Notes: generated from the letters alone by a model not told the origin. A stretch of 64,000 bases of DNA from Flavobacteriaceae bacterium D16 (GCA_021295155.1 JAJTJC010000036.1:434001-498000), one strand, 5' to 3'. Positions 34,613 through 43,756 are shown, counted from the stretch's first letter. Translations and numbers: made by a program.

Positions 34613-36055
34613 TTAAAAACTACAGGTTTCTATCTCAGTTACTCTTAAGGTGTTAACCATTCCTTTGGCCTTTATGGGCATGGCCGCAAGGCTTATCAGC
34701 ATATCCCCTACATCTAGGAAACCCTTCTTGCAGGCAATCATGTTAACGTCTTCAATGGTTTCGTCAGTAGACACAAAGCGGTCGTAATAGAAAGCTTTAA
34801 CTCCCCAAAGCAGATTCAATTGAGTAAGAATACGTTGATTGGAAGTAAAAACAAGAATATGTGCGCTGGGACGCCAGGCAGAGATCTGAAAAGCGGTGTA
34901 ACCACTATTGGTAAGGGTTGATATGGCTTTTGCCTGTATCTCATTGGCCATTAGTGAGGCATGATAACATACCGATTTGGTAATATAACGTTTGGTTCTG
35001 ATGTGCGGAGGCTCCTGAGGAACCTTTATCAAATCTGAGCTTTCCACACTTTTCAGGATACTGGTCATTTTTTCGATCACCTGTACGGGATAATTACCAA
35101 CTGAAGTCTCGCCCGAAAGCATTACCGCATCTGCTCCATCCATAACTGAATTGGCAACATCGTTTACTTCGGCCCGGGTTGGGGTTAAACTGGTAATCAT
35201 GGTTTCCATCATCTGGGTAGCGATGATCACCGGAATACGCGCCTTTTTTGCCCGCAACACCAGCTTCTTCTGTATAAGCGGCACTTCCTGTGCTGGTATT
35301 TCCACTCCCAGGTCTCCACGTGCTACCATCAGTCCATCGCAATAGGAAACGATCTTATCTATATTCTGAACTGCTTCAGGCTTCTCAATCTTGGCGACTA
35401 TCGGGATCTTATGTTCCGAATTGTCCCTTATCAGGTTTTGCAAATCAATAAGGTCCTGACTGTATCTTACAAAGGACAGGGCTATCCAATCTACTTCTTC
35501 ACCAATGGCAAAAATGGCATCTTTTACATCTTTTTCTGTGAGGGCAGGTAATGAAATATTGGTGTTTGGAAGGTTTACTCCCTTTTTGGATTTAAGCGGG
35601 CCTCCCTGGATTACCCTTGTTTTTACTTTCTGTTTATGGTCTGTTTCCAGTATTTCAAAAATCAGTTTTCCATCATCCAGCAAAATACGTTCTCCAGGAT
35701 TTACATCTCTTGGAAAGTTTTTGTAGTTCATATACACCCTTTCCGCATCTCCTTCGAACGGCTCTCCGGTTTCGAATACAATCTCATCACCAGGGGAAAC
35801 AACCACTTCACCGGCCATAACCCCTACCCTGAGTTTGGGGCCCTGAAGGTCTGCCAGGATTGCTGTGAATATTCCCAGCTCTTCATTCAACTCCCTGATT
35901 ATAGTAATTCGCTCCCTGACATCTTCATAATCAGCATGAGAGAAATTTATCCTGAAAACATCCACCCCGGCTTTTATCATATCCCTGATTACGTCCTTGC
36001 TGCTTGTTGCCGGACCTAAGGTGGCTACTATTTTTGTTTTTTTCGTATTTGGCAT
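34613..36055 (-). CDS. pyk: Pyruvate kinase
   Basis: Converts phosphoenolpyruvate and ADP to pyruvate and ATP, the last step of glycolysis. The 480-residue protein has the N-terminal signature KIVATLGPATSS and FRINFSHADY, metal and substrate residues in VDWIALSFVR, KIEKPEAVQNID and MVARGDLGVEIP, and IPVIIATQMMETM. The C-terminal domain is complete. The gene lies 3 nt after the IPExxxVDY gene stop, an arrangement common in Flavobacteria. Confidence 0.96.
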   Translation of the reverse strand: MPNTKKTKIVATLGPATSSKDVIRDMIKAGVDVFRINFSHADYEDVRERITIIRELNEELGIFTAILADLQGPKLRVGVMAGEVVVSPGDEIVFETGEPFEGDAERVYMNYKNFPRDVNPGERILLDDGKLIFEILETDHKQKVKTRVIQGGPLKSKKGVNLPNTNISLPALTEKDVKDAIFAIGEEVDWIALSFVRYSQDLIDLQNLIRDNSEHKIPIVAKIEKPEAVQNIDKIVSYCDGLMVARGDLGVEIPAQEVPLIQKKLVLRAKKARIPVIIATQMMETMITSLTPTRAEVNDVANSVMDGADAVMLSGETSVGNYPVQVIEKMTSILKSVESSDLIKVPQEPPHIRTKRYITKSVCYHASLMANEIQAKAISTLTNSGYTAFQISAWRPSAHILVFTSNQRILTQLNLLWGVKAFYYDRFVSTDETIEDVNMIACKKGFLDVGDMLISLAAMPIKAKGMVNTLRVTEIETCSF

Positions 36056-36058
36056 GTC

Positions 36059-36520
36059 CTAAAAAATTAGGTTTTCTTTTGACTTGAGAATTTCGGTGTC
36101 AATTTCATAAACGGTGATTACATGTGGTATAGCAAGAATTGCATTGTTTAACTTCCCACTTTGTACCTGCATTCCCTGTTCCGCCCGCAATATATAGTCT
36201 GCATCTTTAAATTCCGGTATTAGATAATGACGATTAACAGCTTGCTCATCCGGGAATAGATTCCCAAGATTATGGCTTTCCCTGGTGATACTGGTATTAC
36301 ATAAGAGATGCCAGCTTAGATCCTGCAGCTCATCTTTCCATTCAAAACAAGGAAATGATACAAGTTTGTTTAAATCATAGTCTGATACGGAACGTCTCAA
36401 CTTTAATTTTAATGCTTTGTTAAGAGCAAAAGCCATGGCATAGTCTTCCGCATTGCTGTGAATGGCAAATAGGCGAAACTGGTCATCGCTGTAATCCTCT
36501 AAAATCCGGTGTGTAATCAT
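36059..36520 (-). CDS. IPExxxVDY family protein
   Basis: A 153-residue protein of a Bacteroidota-specific family named from its motif; here the motif reads IPEFKDADY in the second half. The start MITHRILEDYSDDQFRLFAIHS and the short basic helix KALKLKLRR are also typical. There is no signal or membrane span. The function is unknown, but it is conserved between rnc and pyk in this phylum, as here, and would be cotranscribed with pyk (3-nt gap). Confidence 0.88.
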   Translation of the reverse strand: MITHRILEDYSDDQFRLFAIHSNAEDYAMAFALNKALKLKLRRSVSDYDLNKLVSFPCFEWKDELQDLSWHLLCNTSITRESHNLGNLFPDEQAVNRHYLIPEFKDADYILRAEQGMQVQSGKLNNAILAIPHVITVYEIDTEILKSKENLIF

Positions 36521-36633
36521 GGCCAGATTATGGGGCTAAAGATAGGACTATTAAGCAAATGCGCCTAAAGCGTGAACACAGAATAGTCCTGAAACCTTTT
36601 TCGCAAACGATTTCGTTGGTTATACGATAAACT

Positions 36634-37371
36634 TCAACTCTTGGATATACGGTCCTGAAGCGCAAAAAAAGCTCTTTTTGATGCTTTCTCTTCTGCTTTC
36701 TTCTTCGAGGTGGCCCTTGCCTTGGCCATAACTTTTCCGTTAATGAAGAGTTTTACGGCAAAATGCTTTACCGGATCATTTCCCGTATCTTCATATACTT
36801 CATAGTCAAAAGAATACTTCTGTTTTTGACACCATTCAATTACGAGGCTTTTGTAGCTAATCACCTTTCCTTCCAGCTGTTCTATATCTACGTAAGGGGC
36901 AATTACTCGTTCCTGAATGAATTTCTCGCAATAAGGGTATCCTCTGTCCAGGTAAATTGCCCCCACCAAGGCTTCAAAAACATTTCCGTGAATGTTATCC
37001 CCAAAATGCGCCTTGGGAATCTTAGTCTCCACATGTTCAATAAGATCGAGATCCTTACCCAACTCGTTAAGATGTTTACGGCTGACAATTTTAGATCTCA
37101 TTTTAGTCAGGTAGCCCTCATCCCCTGCAGGAACTTGCGTATATAGGTATTTGGATATAATAGTCCCGAGCATAGCATCTCCAAGGAATTCAAGTCTTTC
37201 GTAATTAAGCGGATTCCCTTTCTTGTCGCGTTTATTTGCCGACCTGTGTAGAAAAGCTTTCTTATAGATCCCGAGCTTACGAGGTTTAAATCCCAGGATT
37301 TTCGTCATTGCCAAAAAAAAATCCCCATCCTCTTTAGAATGGGAATTAAAAATTTTAGTGGCAATATTCAT
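36634..37371 (-). CDS. rnc: Ribonuclease III
   Basis: Cleaves double-stranded RNA in rRNA maturation and RNA turnover. The 245-residue protein has the catalytic signature ERLEFLGDAMLG at about residues 59-70, further acidic residues in GNVFEALVGAIYLDRG, and a C-terminal double-stranded RNA-binding domain (YKSLVIEWCQKQKYSFDYEV to KKKAEEKASKRAFFAL). The gene begins 9 nt after fabF ends and is part of the acpP-fabF-rnc minus-strand cluster. Confidence 0.95.
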   Translation of the reverse strand: MNIATKIFNSHSKEDGDFFLAMTKILGFKPRKLGIYKKAFLHRSANKRDKKGNPLNYERLEFLGDAMLGTIISKYLYTQVPAGDEGYLTKMRSKIVSRKHLNELGKDLDLIEHVETKIPKAHFGDNIHGNVFEALVGAIYLDRGYPYCEKFIQERVIAPYVDIEQLEGKVISYKSLVIEWCQKQKYSFDYEVYEDTGNDPVKHFAVKLFINGKVMAKARATSKKKAEEKASKRAFFALQDRISKS

Positions 37372-37380
37372 TATGTATTA

Positions 37381-38631
37381 TTAGCTTATTTTCCTAAATA
37401 TTACACAAGCATTATGCCCTCCAAAACCAAAGGTGTTACTCATCGCCACATTTACCTCACGGGCCTGGGCTTTGTTGAGCGTCAGATTTAATTTAGGGTC
37501 AATAGTTTCATCAACCGTAGTGTGGTTAATAGTAGGAGGCACCAGGTTATTCTCCATAGCCATAATTGAAGCTATGGCCTCAATGGCCCCGGCAGCCCCG
37601 AGAAGGTGCCCGGTCATTGACTTGGTGGAATTAATGTTGATATTGTGGGCGTGCTCCCCAAAAACCTGGGATATAGCCTTAAGTTCGGCAGTATCTCCCA
37701 GAGGTGTAGCTGTTCCATGGGTATTGATGGCATCTACATCTTCAGGTTTCAGGCCAGCATCTTTGAGACAATTTTCCATAACACGGACTACTCCGATTCC
37801 GTCAGGGTGGGGTGCCGTCATATGATAGGCATCACTGGACAAACCACCACCGGCAACTTCGGCGTAAATTTTGGCTCCTCGCGCTTTGGCGTGTTCGTAT
37901 TCTTCAAGGATCAGGGCTCCAGCACCTTCTCCGAGTACAAAACCATCACGAGTGGCATCAAAAGGCCTTGAAGCTGTTTCCGGACTATCATTTCGGGTAG
38001 ATAGCGCGTGCATGGCATTAAACCCTCCCATTCCGGCCATAGTCACAGCAGCTTCACTTCCTCCCGTTACTACCACATCACAATACCCCATTCGGATATA
38101 ATTGAGCGCATCAAATATCGCATTGGCTGAAGAAGCACAGGCAGAAACCGTTGTATAATTAGGCCCCATGAAACCATGATGAATAGAAATATTGCCCGGG
38201 GCAATATCCGCAATCATTTTGGGAATAAAAAAGGGGTTGAACCTTGGTGTACCATCACCCCGAGCAAACCCCATTACTTCGTTTTGAAATGTCTCAAGAC
38301 CCCCTATTCCGGCTCCCCAGATAACACCGACACGAAACTTATCGATCTTATCCATATCCAAGCCCGAATCAGCAATTGCTTCATTAGAGGATACCAATGC
38401 ATATTGAGCAAAACGGTCCAGTTTCCTGGCCTCCTTGCGATCAAAAAAAGTAAGAGGATCGTAACCCTTTAATTCACAGGCGAACTTCGTCTTAAACTTC
38501 TCTGTATCAAAATAGGTTATTGGAGCCGAACCACTTTTACCTGTTCGTAGCCCTTCCCAGTATTCATCCTTGGTATTTCCTATAGGTGTTAGGGCTCCAA
38601 GTCCGGTAACCACAACTCGCTTTAATTGCAT
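37381..38631 (-). CDS. fabF: 3-oxoacyl-ACP synthase II
   Basis: Condenses malonyl-ACP with acyl-ACP in fatty acid elongation. The 416-residue protein carries the Cys-His-His active site: Cys165 (VSACASSANA), His305 (NTHGTATPLGD) and His342 (SMTGHLLGAAG), close to the E. coli numbering. acpP lies 107 nt upstream on the same strand, with a strong hairpin and T-run between them, so fabF is probably transcribed by read-through from acpP or from a promoter not seen. rnc follows 9 nt later. Confidence 0.96.
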   Translation of the reverse strand: MQLKRVVVTGLGALTPIGNTKDEYWEGLRTGKSGSAPITYFDTEKFKTKFACELKGYDPLTFFDRKEARKLDRFAQYALVSSNEAIADSGLDMDKIDKFRVGVIWGAGIGGLETFQNEVMGFARGDGTPRFNPFFIPKMIADIAPGNISIHHGFMGPNYTTVSACASSANAIFDALNYIRMGYCDVVVTGGSEAAVTMAGMGGFNAMHALSTRNDSPETASRPFDATRDGFVLGEGAGALILEEYEHAKARGAKIYAEVAGGGLSSDAYHMTAPHPDGIGVVRVMENCLKDAGLKPEDVDAINTHGTATPLGDTAELKAISQVFGEHAHNININSTKSMTGHLLGAAGAIEAIASIMAMENNLVPPTINHTTVDETIDPKLNLTLNKAQAREVNVAMSNTFGFGGHNACVIFRKIS

Positions 38632-38669
38632 GCAAACAAATTTTATATTGTTTAACCTATGTGAAAATT

Positions 38670-38713
38670 AAAAAAAATTATCCATGCAGAACGTTTACTA
38701 CATGGATAATTTT
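38670..38713 (-). terminator. Terminator/attenuator between acpP and fabF
   Basis: A perfect 13-bp inverted repeat (38674-38686 with 38701-38713; AAAATTATCCATG and its complement) around a 14-nt loop is followed on the minus strand by a run of eight T ending at 38670. It sits 26 nt after the acpP stop and would end most acpP transcripts before fabF. Confidence 0.75.
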
Positions 38714-38738
38714 GATTCTATATGATTAGAGAGGGTTC

Positions 38739-38972
38739 TTATTTGGCCTCTTCTATGTAACTGATGGCTTGTCCTACGGTGGCAATGTTTTCAGCTTGAT
38801 CATCAGGGATTTGAATATCAAATTCCTTTTCGAATTCCATGATCAGCTCAACAGTATCCAGTGAATCTGCCCCTAGGTCGTTTGTAAAGCTAGCTTCGGC
38901 TACTACTTCATTTTCATCAACGCCTAACTTATCTACGATGATAGCTTTAACTCTTGATGCGATGTCTGACAT
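38739..38972 (-). CDS. acpP: Acyl carrier protein
   Basis: A 77-residue acidic ACP. Ser37 in [10 protein letters not shown] is the 4'-phosphopantetheine attachment site. It carries acyl chains for FabF (next gene), for the desaturase encoded elsewhere in the window, and for lipid A synthesis. A -7 box lies 32 nt upstream, and a terminator-like hairpin follows, which suits the high level of ACP compared with FabF. Confidence 0.97.
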   Translation of the reverse strand: MSDIASRVKAIIVDKLGVDENEVVAEASFTNDLGADSLDTVELIMEFEKEFDIQIPDDQAENIATVGQAISYIEEAK

Positions 38973-39003
38973 AATTATATTGGTTTTAAATTTAAATTGT
39001 TGG

Positions 39004-39011
39004 CAAAAATA
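39004..39011 (-). promoter_or_regulatory. Predicted acpP -7 box
   Basis: On the minus strand TATTTTTG matches TAnnTTTG exactly, giving a leader of about 28 nt before the acpP ATG. No TTG is found at the -33 spacing. The remainder of the 198-nt acpP-purN divergent gap shows only AT-rich sequence and a partial box (TATTTTTA) facing purN. Confidence 0.45.
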
Positions 39012-39170
39012 AAAAACTTTGGATTAATACCGCCTTTTGTCGATAAAATGTATGGTAAGATAATAAATTAATATACAGGAGTAGTATTTTTACGGGGTAA
39101 ATCGAGCCTGGGAATCGGGTTTATTACTGACCTAAAAGTAACCCGTCCAGAACCATACGCCAAACCCCTT

Positions 39171-39740
39171 ATGAAACGAATTGTTCTGTTTGCATCCGGT
39201 TCAGGTACTAACGCTGAAAACATCATTCGATATTTTCAGAATAAAGGTAGCGCACAGGTTTCTGCCGTATTTACCAACAAGCGCGATGCAGCGGTAATTG
39301 ATCGTTGTAATAGGTTAAAAACCCCTGTCCTTTATTTTAATCGCACTGCATTTCAGCAAGAAGAGTTCCTGCTGAATATCCTACAGTCTGTAAATCCTGA
39401 CCTCATAGTGCTTGCCGGTTTTCTCTGGAGAATTCCTCCGGCATTAGTTTCAGCCTATCCGGATAAAATCATCAACATTCACCCTGCCTTATTACCAAAG
39501 TATGGGGGAAAGGGTATGTATGGTAAAAAAGTTCATGAGGCCGTTCTGGACAACAAAGAACTAGAGACAGGAATTACTATCCACTATGTTAACGAGGTCT
39601 ATGATGATGGTGCCATCATCTTTCAGGAATCTACTGCCATAGGTCCCGCTGATAGCCTGGAAACTATAATGGCCAAAGTCCATGATCTCGAATACCGCTA
39701 TTTTCCCCAAGTAATTGAAAATCTGTTATTCCCTTCTTAA
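39171..39740 (+). CDS. purN: Phosphoribosylglycinamide formyltransferase
   Basis: Transfers a formyl group from 10-formyltetrahydrofolate to GAR in purine synthesis. The 189-residue protein shows the substrate loop ASGSGTNAENII, the catalytic Asn and His in INIHPALLPKYGG, and the catalytic Asp in EVYDDGAIIF. The RNase H1 gene starts directly after its stop codon. It is divergent from acpP. Confidence 0.95.
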   Translation: MKRIVLFASGSGTNAENIIRYFQNKGSAQVSAVFTNKRDAAVIDRCNRLKTPVLYFNRTAFQQEEFLLNILQSVNPDLIVLAGFLWRIPPALVSAYPDKIINIHPALLPKYGGKGMYGKKVHEAVLDNKELETGITIHYVNEVYDDGAIIFQESTAIGPADSLETIMAKVHDLEYRYFPQVIENLLFPS

Positions 39741-40370
39741 ATGGCAAAACGGAATAAGTATTATGTGGTTTGGAAGGGTAAACGTCCGGGTATTTACAAC
39801 AGCTGGTCAGAATGCCAGGCAGAGATTGAAGGATTCAAAGGTGCTCAGTATAAAGGATTTGTTACTCTTGCAGAAGCCAAGGAAGCCTTTGATAGCAATT
39901 ATGCAGCCTATAAGGGTAAGAAAAAACCCGGTTATACCCATGCTGAATTATTAAAGATTGGTGACCCCAACTACCATTCTATTAGTGTTGATGCCGCATC
40001 CAGCGGAAACCCAGGCATTATGGAATACCGGGGAGTAGACACCAAATCAGGTAAGGAATTATTTAAACAGGGGCCTTTTCAGCAAGGCACCAACAACGTG
40101 GGGGAGTTCCTCGCCATAGTACACGGGTTGGCCTATTTGAAAAAAAGAAACAGCAATAGGGTGCTTTATTCAGATTCCAGAACGGCAATGAGTTGGGTCA
40201 GGAAGAAAAAGTGCAACACCAAACTTGTTGAAACCCAAAAGAACCAAAAGGTTTTTGAATTGATTGAACGCGCCGAATCCTGGTTGAAGTCCAATTCTTA
40301 CAACACCCCGCTGGTAAAATGGGAAACCAAAGCCTGGGGGGAAATCCCTGCTGATTTTGGCAGAAAGTAA
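39741..40370 (+). CDS. rnhA: Ribonuclease H1 with N-terminal viroplasmin (RHBD) domain
   Basis: Degrades RNA in RNA-DNA hybrids. Residues 1-50 form the hybrid-binding viroplasmin-like domain (KYYVVWKGKRPGIYNSWSEC), and the RNase H fold follows with acidic catalytic positions in SVDAASSGNPG, NNVGEFLAI and LYSDSRTAMSW. The fourth carboxylate near the C-terminus is probably the Asp of IPADFGR. The length of 209 aa is normal for this Bacteroidota form. The ATG immediately follows the purN TAA. Confidence 0.93.
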   Translation: MAKRNKYYVVWKGKRPGIYNSWSECQAEIEGFKGAQYKGFVTLAEAKEAFDSNYAAYKGKKKPGYTHAELLKIGDPNYHSISVDAASSGNPGIMEYRGVDTKSGKELFKQGPFQQGTNNVGEFLAIVHGLAYLKKRNSNRVLYSDSRTAMSWVRKKKCNTKLVETQKNQKVFELIERAESWLKSNSYNTPLVKWETKAWGEIPADFGRK

Positions 40371-40419
40371 GCATGCTTTACAAATTGAACATTTGTGAAA
40401 ATTTGGAATTTCAAAAGCG

Positions 40420-40427
40420 TATATTTG
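40420..40427 (+). promoter_or_regulatory. Predicted -7 box for the PfkB kinase gene
   Basis: TATATTTG matches TAnnTTTG exactly, 20 nt before the ATG at 40447. Two TTG triplets upstream are spaced 14 and 24 nt from it, just outside the usual range. Confidence 0.45.
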
Positions 40428-40446
40428 CAGCAAATTTCTGTCCCCT

Positions 40447-41373
40447 ATGGGTAAACTTCTCGTTGTTGGCACTGTAGCATTTGACGCAATCGAAACCCCT
40501 TTTGGCAAAACTGATAAGATTTTGGGAGGAGCCGCCACTTTTATCGGCCTTGCCGCTGCTCAATTTGATGTACAAACGGCTTTGGTATCTGTGGTAGGAG
40601 AAGATTTTCCTCAGGAATATCTTGATATATTTACAGATCTAAAGATGGATGTCAGTGCTGTTGAACAGGTTAAGGGAGGCAAAACGTTCTTTTGGAAGGG
40701 CAAATACCACAATGATCTCAACAGTCGGGATACCTTGTCAACCGAATTGAATGTGCTGGCCGATTTTAACCCGGTTGTTCCCGAAACCTTCAGGAATGCC
40801 AATGTGGTTATGCTCGGTAACCTGCATCCAAACATACAGTTAAGTGTACTTGATCAAATGACTTCAAGGCCTCAGCTAGTGGTGCTGGATACCATGAATT
40901 ACTGGATGGATAATAGCTGGGATGAATTATTACAAGTAATAAAGCGCATTGATGTTATCACCATCAATGATGAAGAAGCGAGACAATTATCCGGAGAATA
41001 TTCCCTGGTTAGGGCAGCAGCGAGGATTCACGAGATGGGGCCAAAATATGTGGTTATCAAAAAAGGGGAGCATGGTGCACTACTTTTCAATCATGATAAT
41101 GTTTTCTTTGCCCCGGCCTTACCCCTTGAAGAAGTATTTGATCCCACAGGAGCCGGAGACACCTTTGCAGGTGGCTTTGTAGGGTATTTGGCGGAAACCA
41201 GGAACACCTCCTTTAACAGCCTGAGGAATGCGGTTATTCACGGTTCTAATCTGGCGTCATTCTGTGTTGAGAAATTTGGAACAGAACGCATGCTGAGGCT
41301 AACCAAGAAAGAGGTTGAACAGCGACTGAAGCAATTTAAAGAACTAACACAATTTGATATCGAGTTATTATAA
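40447..41373 (+). CDS. PfkB-family carbohydrate kinase
   Basis: A 308-residue ribokinase-family kinase. The catalytic signature is DPTGAGDTFAGGFVGYLAET near residues 237-256, and the N-terminal Gly-rich segment is LGGAATFIGLAAAQF. It differs from the fructokinase at 11.4 kb by lacking the first PfkB signature in its usual form. Members of this group near purine genes have been annotated as adenosine/inosine or unspecified sugar kinases; the substrate cannot be assigned here. It has its own -7 box and a terminator overlapping its stop codon. Confidence 0.82.
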   Translation: MGKLLVVGTVAFDAIETPFGKTDKILGGAATFIGLAAAQFDVQTALVSVVGEDFPQEYLDIFTDLKMDVSAVEQVKGGKTFFWKGKYHNDLNSRDTLSTELNVLADFNPVVPETFRNANVVMLGNLHPNIQLSVLDQMTSRPQLVVLDTMNYWMDNSWDELLQVIKRIDVITINDEEARQLSGEYSLVRAAARIHEMGPKYVVIKKGEHGALLFNHDNVFFAPALPLEEVFDPTGAGDTFAGGFVGYLAETRNTSFNSLRNAVIHGSNLASFCVEKFGTERMLRLTKKEVEQRLKQFKELTQFDIELL

Positions 41374-41399
41374 TGCCCTGACCTAAACGGGCATTTTTT
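41372..41399 (+). terminator. Rho-independent terminator overlapping the PfkB kinase stop codon
   Basis: AATGCCC (41372-41378) pairs with GGGCATT (41389-41395) across a 10-nt loop, followed by a T-run to 41399. The left arm includes two bases of the TAA stop. Confidence 0.72.
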
Positions 41400-41411
41400 A
41401 GTTTTATCTCT

Positions 41412-43310
41412 ATGAGCGATTCCATTAAACACGAATGCGGAATTTCACTGATAAGGTTGCTCAAACCCCTTGAATACTACAAGGAAAAGTACGGTTCCAT
41501 CTTCTATGGTGTCAATAAAATGTACCTGATGATGGAGAAACAGCACAATCGTGGACAGGATGGTGCGGGTTTCGCCAGCCTTAAACTCGATATGTCTCCG
41601 GGAGAGCGATACATGAGCAGAGTAAGGTCTGCACAACCCCAACCCATTCTGGATATTTTCGACCAGATAAACAATAGGATAAACACTGTATTGAGTGATT
41701 ATCCTGAGATCGTAGACGATGTTGCTGCTCAGAAAAAGAAAATCCCCTATGTTGGGGAGGTCCTTCTCGGACATGTGCGCTATGGTACTTTTGGTAAGAA
41801 TAGTATAGAAAGTGTTCACCCTTTCCTTCGCCAGAATAACTGGATGCATCGTAACCTCATCGTTGCAGGGAATTTCAACATGACCAACGTCAGTGAACTT
41901 TTCGACAACCTCGTGCAGCTTGGTCAGCATCCCAAAGAAATGGCAGATACGGTTACCGTAATGGAAAAGATCGGGCATTTTCTTGATGATGCAGTAGCCA
42001 AATTGTACAAACAAATTAAAAAACAGGGATACAACAAACTTGAGGCTTCTGCCCTTATTGCTGAACGTCTGCAGGTTGCCAAGATTCTAAGGAAGGCTTC
42101 GAAAAACTGGGATGGTGGTTACGCCATGGCTGGAATGTTGGGACATGGTGATGCCTTTGTTTTAAGAGATCCGTCTGGAATTAGGCCAGCATACTATTAC
42201 CAAAATGACGAGGTTGTGGTGGTGGCCTCGGAAAGACCTGCCATCCAGACTGTTTTTAATACCACTTATGATGAGGTATCTGAATTACCTCCGGGTAATG
42301 CACTGATCATCAAAAAAGCCGGGCAAGTTTCAGTTAATGAAATCCTTCCTCCTCTGGAACGCAAAGCATGTTCTTTTGAACGAATTTACTTTTCAAGAGG
42401 AAATGATAAGGAGATCTATGAGGAGCGAAAAGCACTTGGGAAGTTGATTTTTCCCAAAGTACTGAAAGCTGTTGAGGAAGACCTTAGAAATACTGTTTTC
42501 TCCTACATACCCAATACGGCCGAAACCTCATTCCTCGGTATGATTAAAGAGGCCCAGGGCTACCTGAATAATAAGAAGCAGGAACAAATCCTTGCACTAG
42601 GTTCAGAATTAAGTCCGGACACACTACGGAATATCCTCAGGGTACGGCCCAGAATTGAAAAAGTGGCGATTAAAGATGCCAAACTCAGGACATTCATTAC
42701 TCAGGACAGCAGCAGAGACGATCTGGTTGCACATGTTTATGATATATCCTATGGGTCTGTAAATCCTCAGGATAACCTGGTTATTATCGACGACAGTATT
42801 GTACGCGGGACTACGTTAAAAAAGAGTATCCTGGGTATTCTGGATCGGCTGGAACCTAAAAGAATCGTTGTAGTATCTTCGGCTCCGCAGATTCGATATC
42901 CCGATTGCTATGGCATAGACATGGCGAAGCTGGAGGACTTTATCGCATTTCGAGCAGCACTTGCACTTCACGAAGATCGGAGCTCACTGGAGATTGTGGA
43001 GGAAGTCTATCAAAAATGTAAGCAAGGCGTTGAAAACAATTCCAGTGAAGTCCAGAATCATGTGAAGGAGTTTTATGCACCTTTTACGGCCGAGGAAATC
43101 TCGCTGAAAATCGGACAACTTTTAAGTCCGGATACTATCAAGGCTGAAGTTCAGATCATATATCAAACCATAGAAAGTCTTCATCAGGCCTGTCCTGGAA
43201 ACCTGGGTGATTGGTATTTCACAGGAAACTATCCTACGCCTGGTGGTAATCGGGTTGTCAATCGCGCATTTATAAATTTCTTCGAGGGTAAGAACCAACG
43301 CGCTTACTGA
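41412..43310 (+). CDS. purF: Amidophosphoribosyltransferase-like protein (extended PurF form)
   Basis: A class II glutamine amidotransferase fused to a phosphoribosyltransferase. Cys9 in KHECGISLI would become the N-terminal nucleophile, and the PRPP-binding motif is VIIDDSIVRGTTL. At 632 residues it is about 125 longer than the E. coli enzyme, with extra segments near residues 60-110 and at the C-terminus. The flexible PRTase loop is also divergent (FITQDSSRDDLVAHVYDISY instead of the usual basic motif). It could be the main PurF or a paralogue; the extended form is known from Bacteroidota. The next feature downstream is the small RNA cluster. Confidence 0.85.
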   Translation: MSDSIKHECGISLIRLLKPLEYYKEKYGSIFYGVNKMYLMMEKQHNRGQDGAGFASLKLDMSPGERYMSRVRSAQPQPILDIFDQINNRINTVLSDYPEIVDDVAAQKKKIPYVGEVLLGHVRYGTFGKNSIESVHPFLRQNNWMHRNLIVAGNFNMTNVSELFDNLVQLGQHPKEMADTVTVMEKIGHFLDDAVAKLYKQIKKQGYNKLEASALIAERLQVAKILRKASKNWDGGYAMAGMLGHGDAFVLRDPSGIRPAYYYQNDEVVVVASERPAIQTVFNTTYDEVSELPPGNALIIKKAGQVSVNEILPPLERKACSFERIYFSRGNDKEIYEERKALGKLIFPKVLKAVEEDLRNTVFSYIPNTAETSFLGMIKEAQGYLNNKKQEQILALGSELSPDTLRNILRVRPRIEKVAIKDAKLRTFITQDSSRDDLVAHVYDISYGSVNPQDNLVIIDDSIVRGTTLKKSILGILDRLEPKRIVVVSSAPQIRYPDCYGIDMAKLEDFIAFRAALALHEDRSSLEIVEEVYQKCKQGVENNSSEVQNHVKEFYAPFTAEEISLKIGQLLSPDTIKAEVQIIYQTIESLHQACPGNLGDWYFTGNYPTPGGNRVVNRAFINFFEGKNQRAY

Positions 43311-43413
43311 TAAAAAATTCGATCAAATACACAAAACTGTGCATTTCATCGATAAAATAGTCCTTTTGTCGGATTAATGGTTTCCCGGGAATAAACCCAT
43401 TTACTTTTAAACT

Positions 43414-43487
43414 TGCCATAGCATAAGTAGGTTAAGTTCATGGTAAGATTTGGGGCAAAAAAGGTGGAGACTTCTCCACCTTTTTTA
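43414..43487 (+). ncRNA. Tandem small RNA candidate, copy 1
   Basis: The 39-nt core at 43416-43454 begins CCATAGCATAAGTAGG and ends GGTAAGATTTGGG. An intrinsic terminator follows: GGTGGAG (43463-43469) and CTCCACC (43474-43480) around ACTT, extended by A-tract/T-tract pairs. The predicted transcript is about 73 nt. A weak -7-like TACTTTTA lies 6 nt before the core. It shares 39 of 39 core bases with copy 2. The function is unknown; the core is free of a conserved reading frame. Confidence 0.72.
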
Positions 43488-43672
43488 TTTTCAGTTACTA
43501 CAAAAGCCCTTTATCAGTCTGCATTTAGATCATCTGCCTTTTAACGCTCATCACGGGGTATATTAATGTACGACTATTCCTCAATCTTTATAAGGGTTCC
43601 TTGCAGTAATGGTAGTTCATCCAATTAAAGCGGAGTTTGTCCAAAACCTTTTACGTGGGCAGATTGTTCCTT

Positions 43673-43680
43673 TATTTTTG
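43673..43680 (+). promoter_or_regulatory. Predicted -7 box of small RNA copy 2
   Basis: TATTTTTG matches TAnnTTTG exactly and ends 5 nt before the conserved core, placing the start of transcription at about 43684. The same offset is seen for weaker boxes at copy 1 (TACTTTTA) and copy 3 (TAATTTAG). Confidence 0.5.
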
Positions 43681-43683
43681 AAG

Positions 43684-43756
43684 AACCATAGCATAAGTAG
43701 GTTAAGTTCATGGTAAGATTTGGGGAAAAAAGGCGGGATAACTCTCGCCTTTTTTA
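43684..43756 (+). ncRNA. Tandem small RNA candidate, copy 2
   Basis: The core at 43686-43724 is identical to copy 1. The terminator stem differs in sequence but keeps pairing: GGCGGGA (43732-43738) with TCTCGCC (43743-43749) around TAAC, including one G-U pair, then T6. The predicted transcript is about 72 nt. It has the best promoter of the three copies. The flanking spacer has no clear similarity to those of the other copies, which argues against a recent plain duplication. Confidence 0.75.

Noticed and set aside
36544-36590. 9-bp inverted repeat (AGGACTATT/AATAGTCCT) between rnc and the IPExxxVDY gene
   Set aside because: The 29-nt loop is large and there is no T-run on either strand, so it is not a terminator. 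It might be an operator but nothing else supports this.
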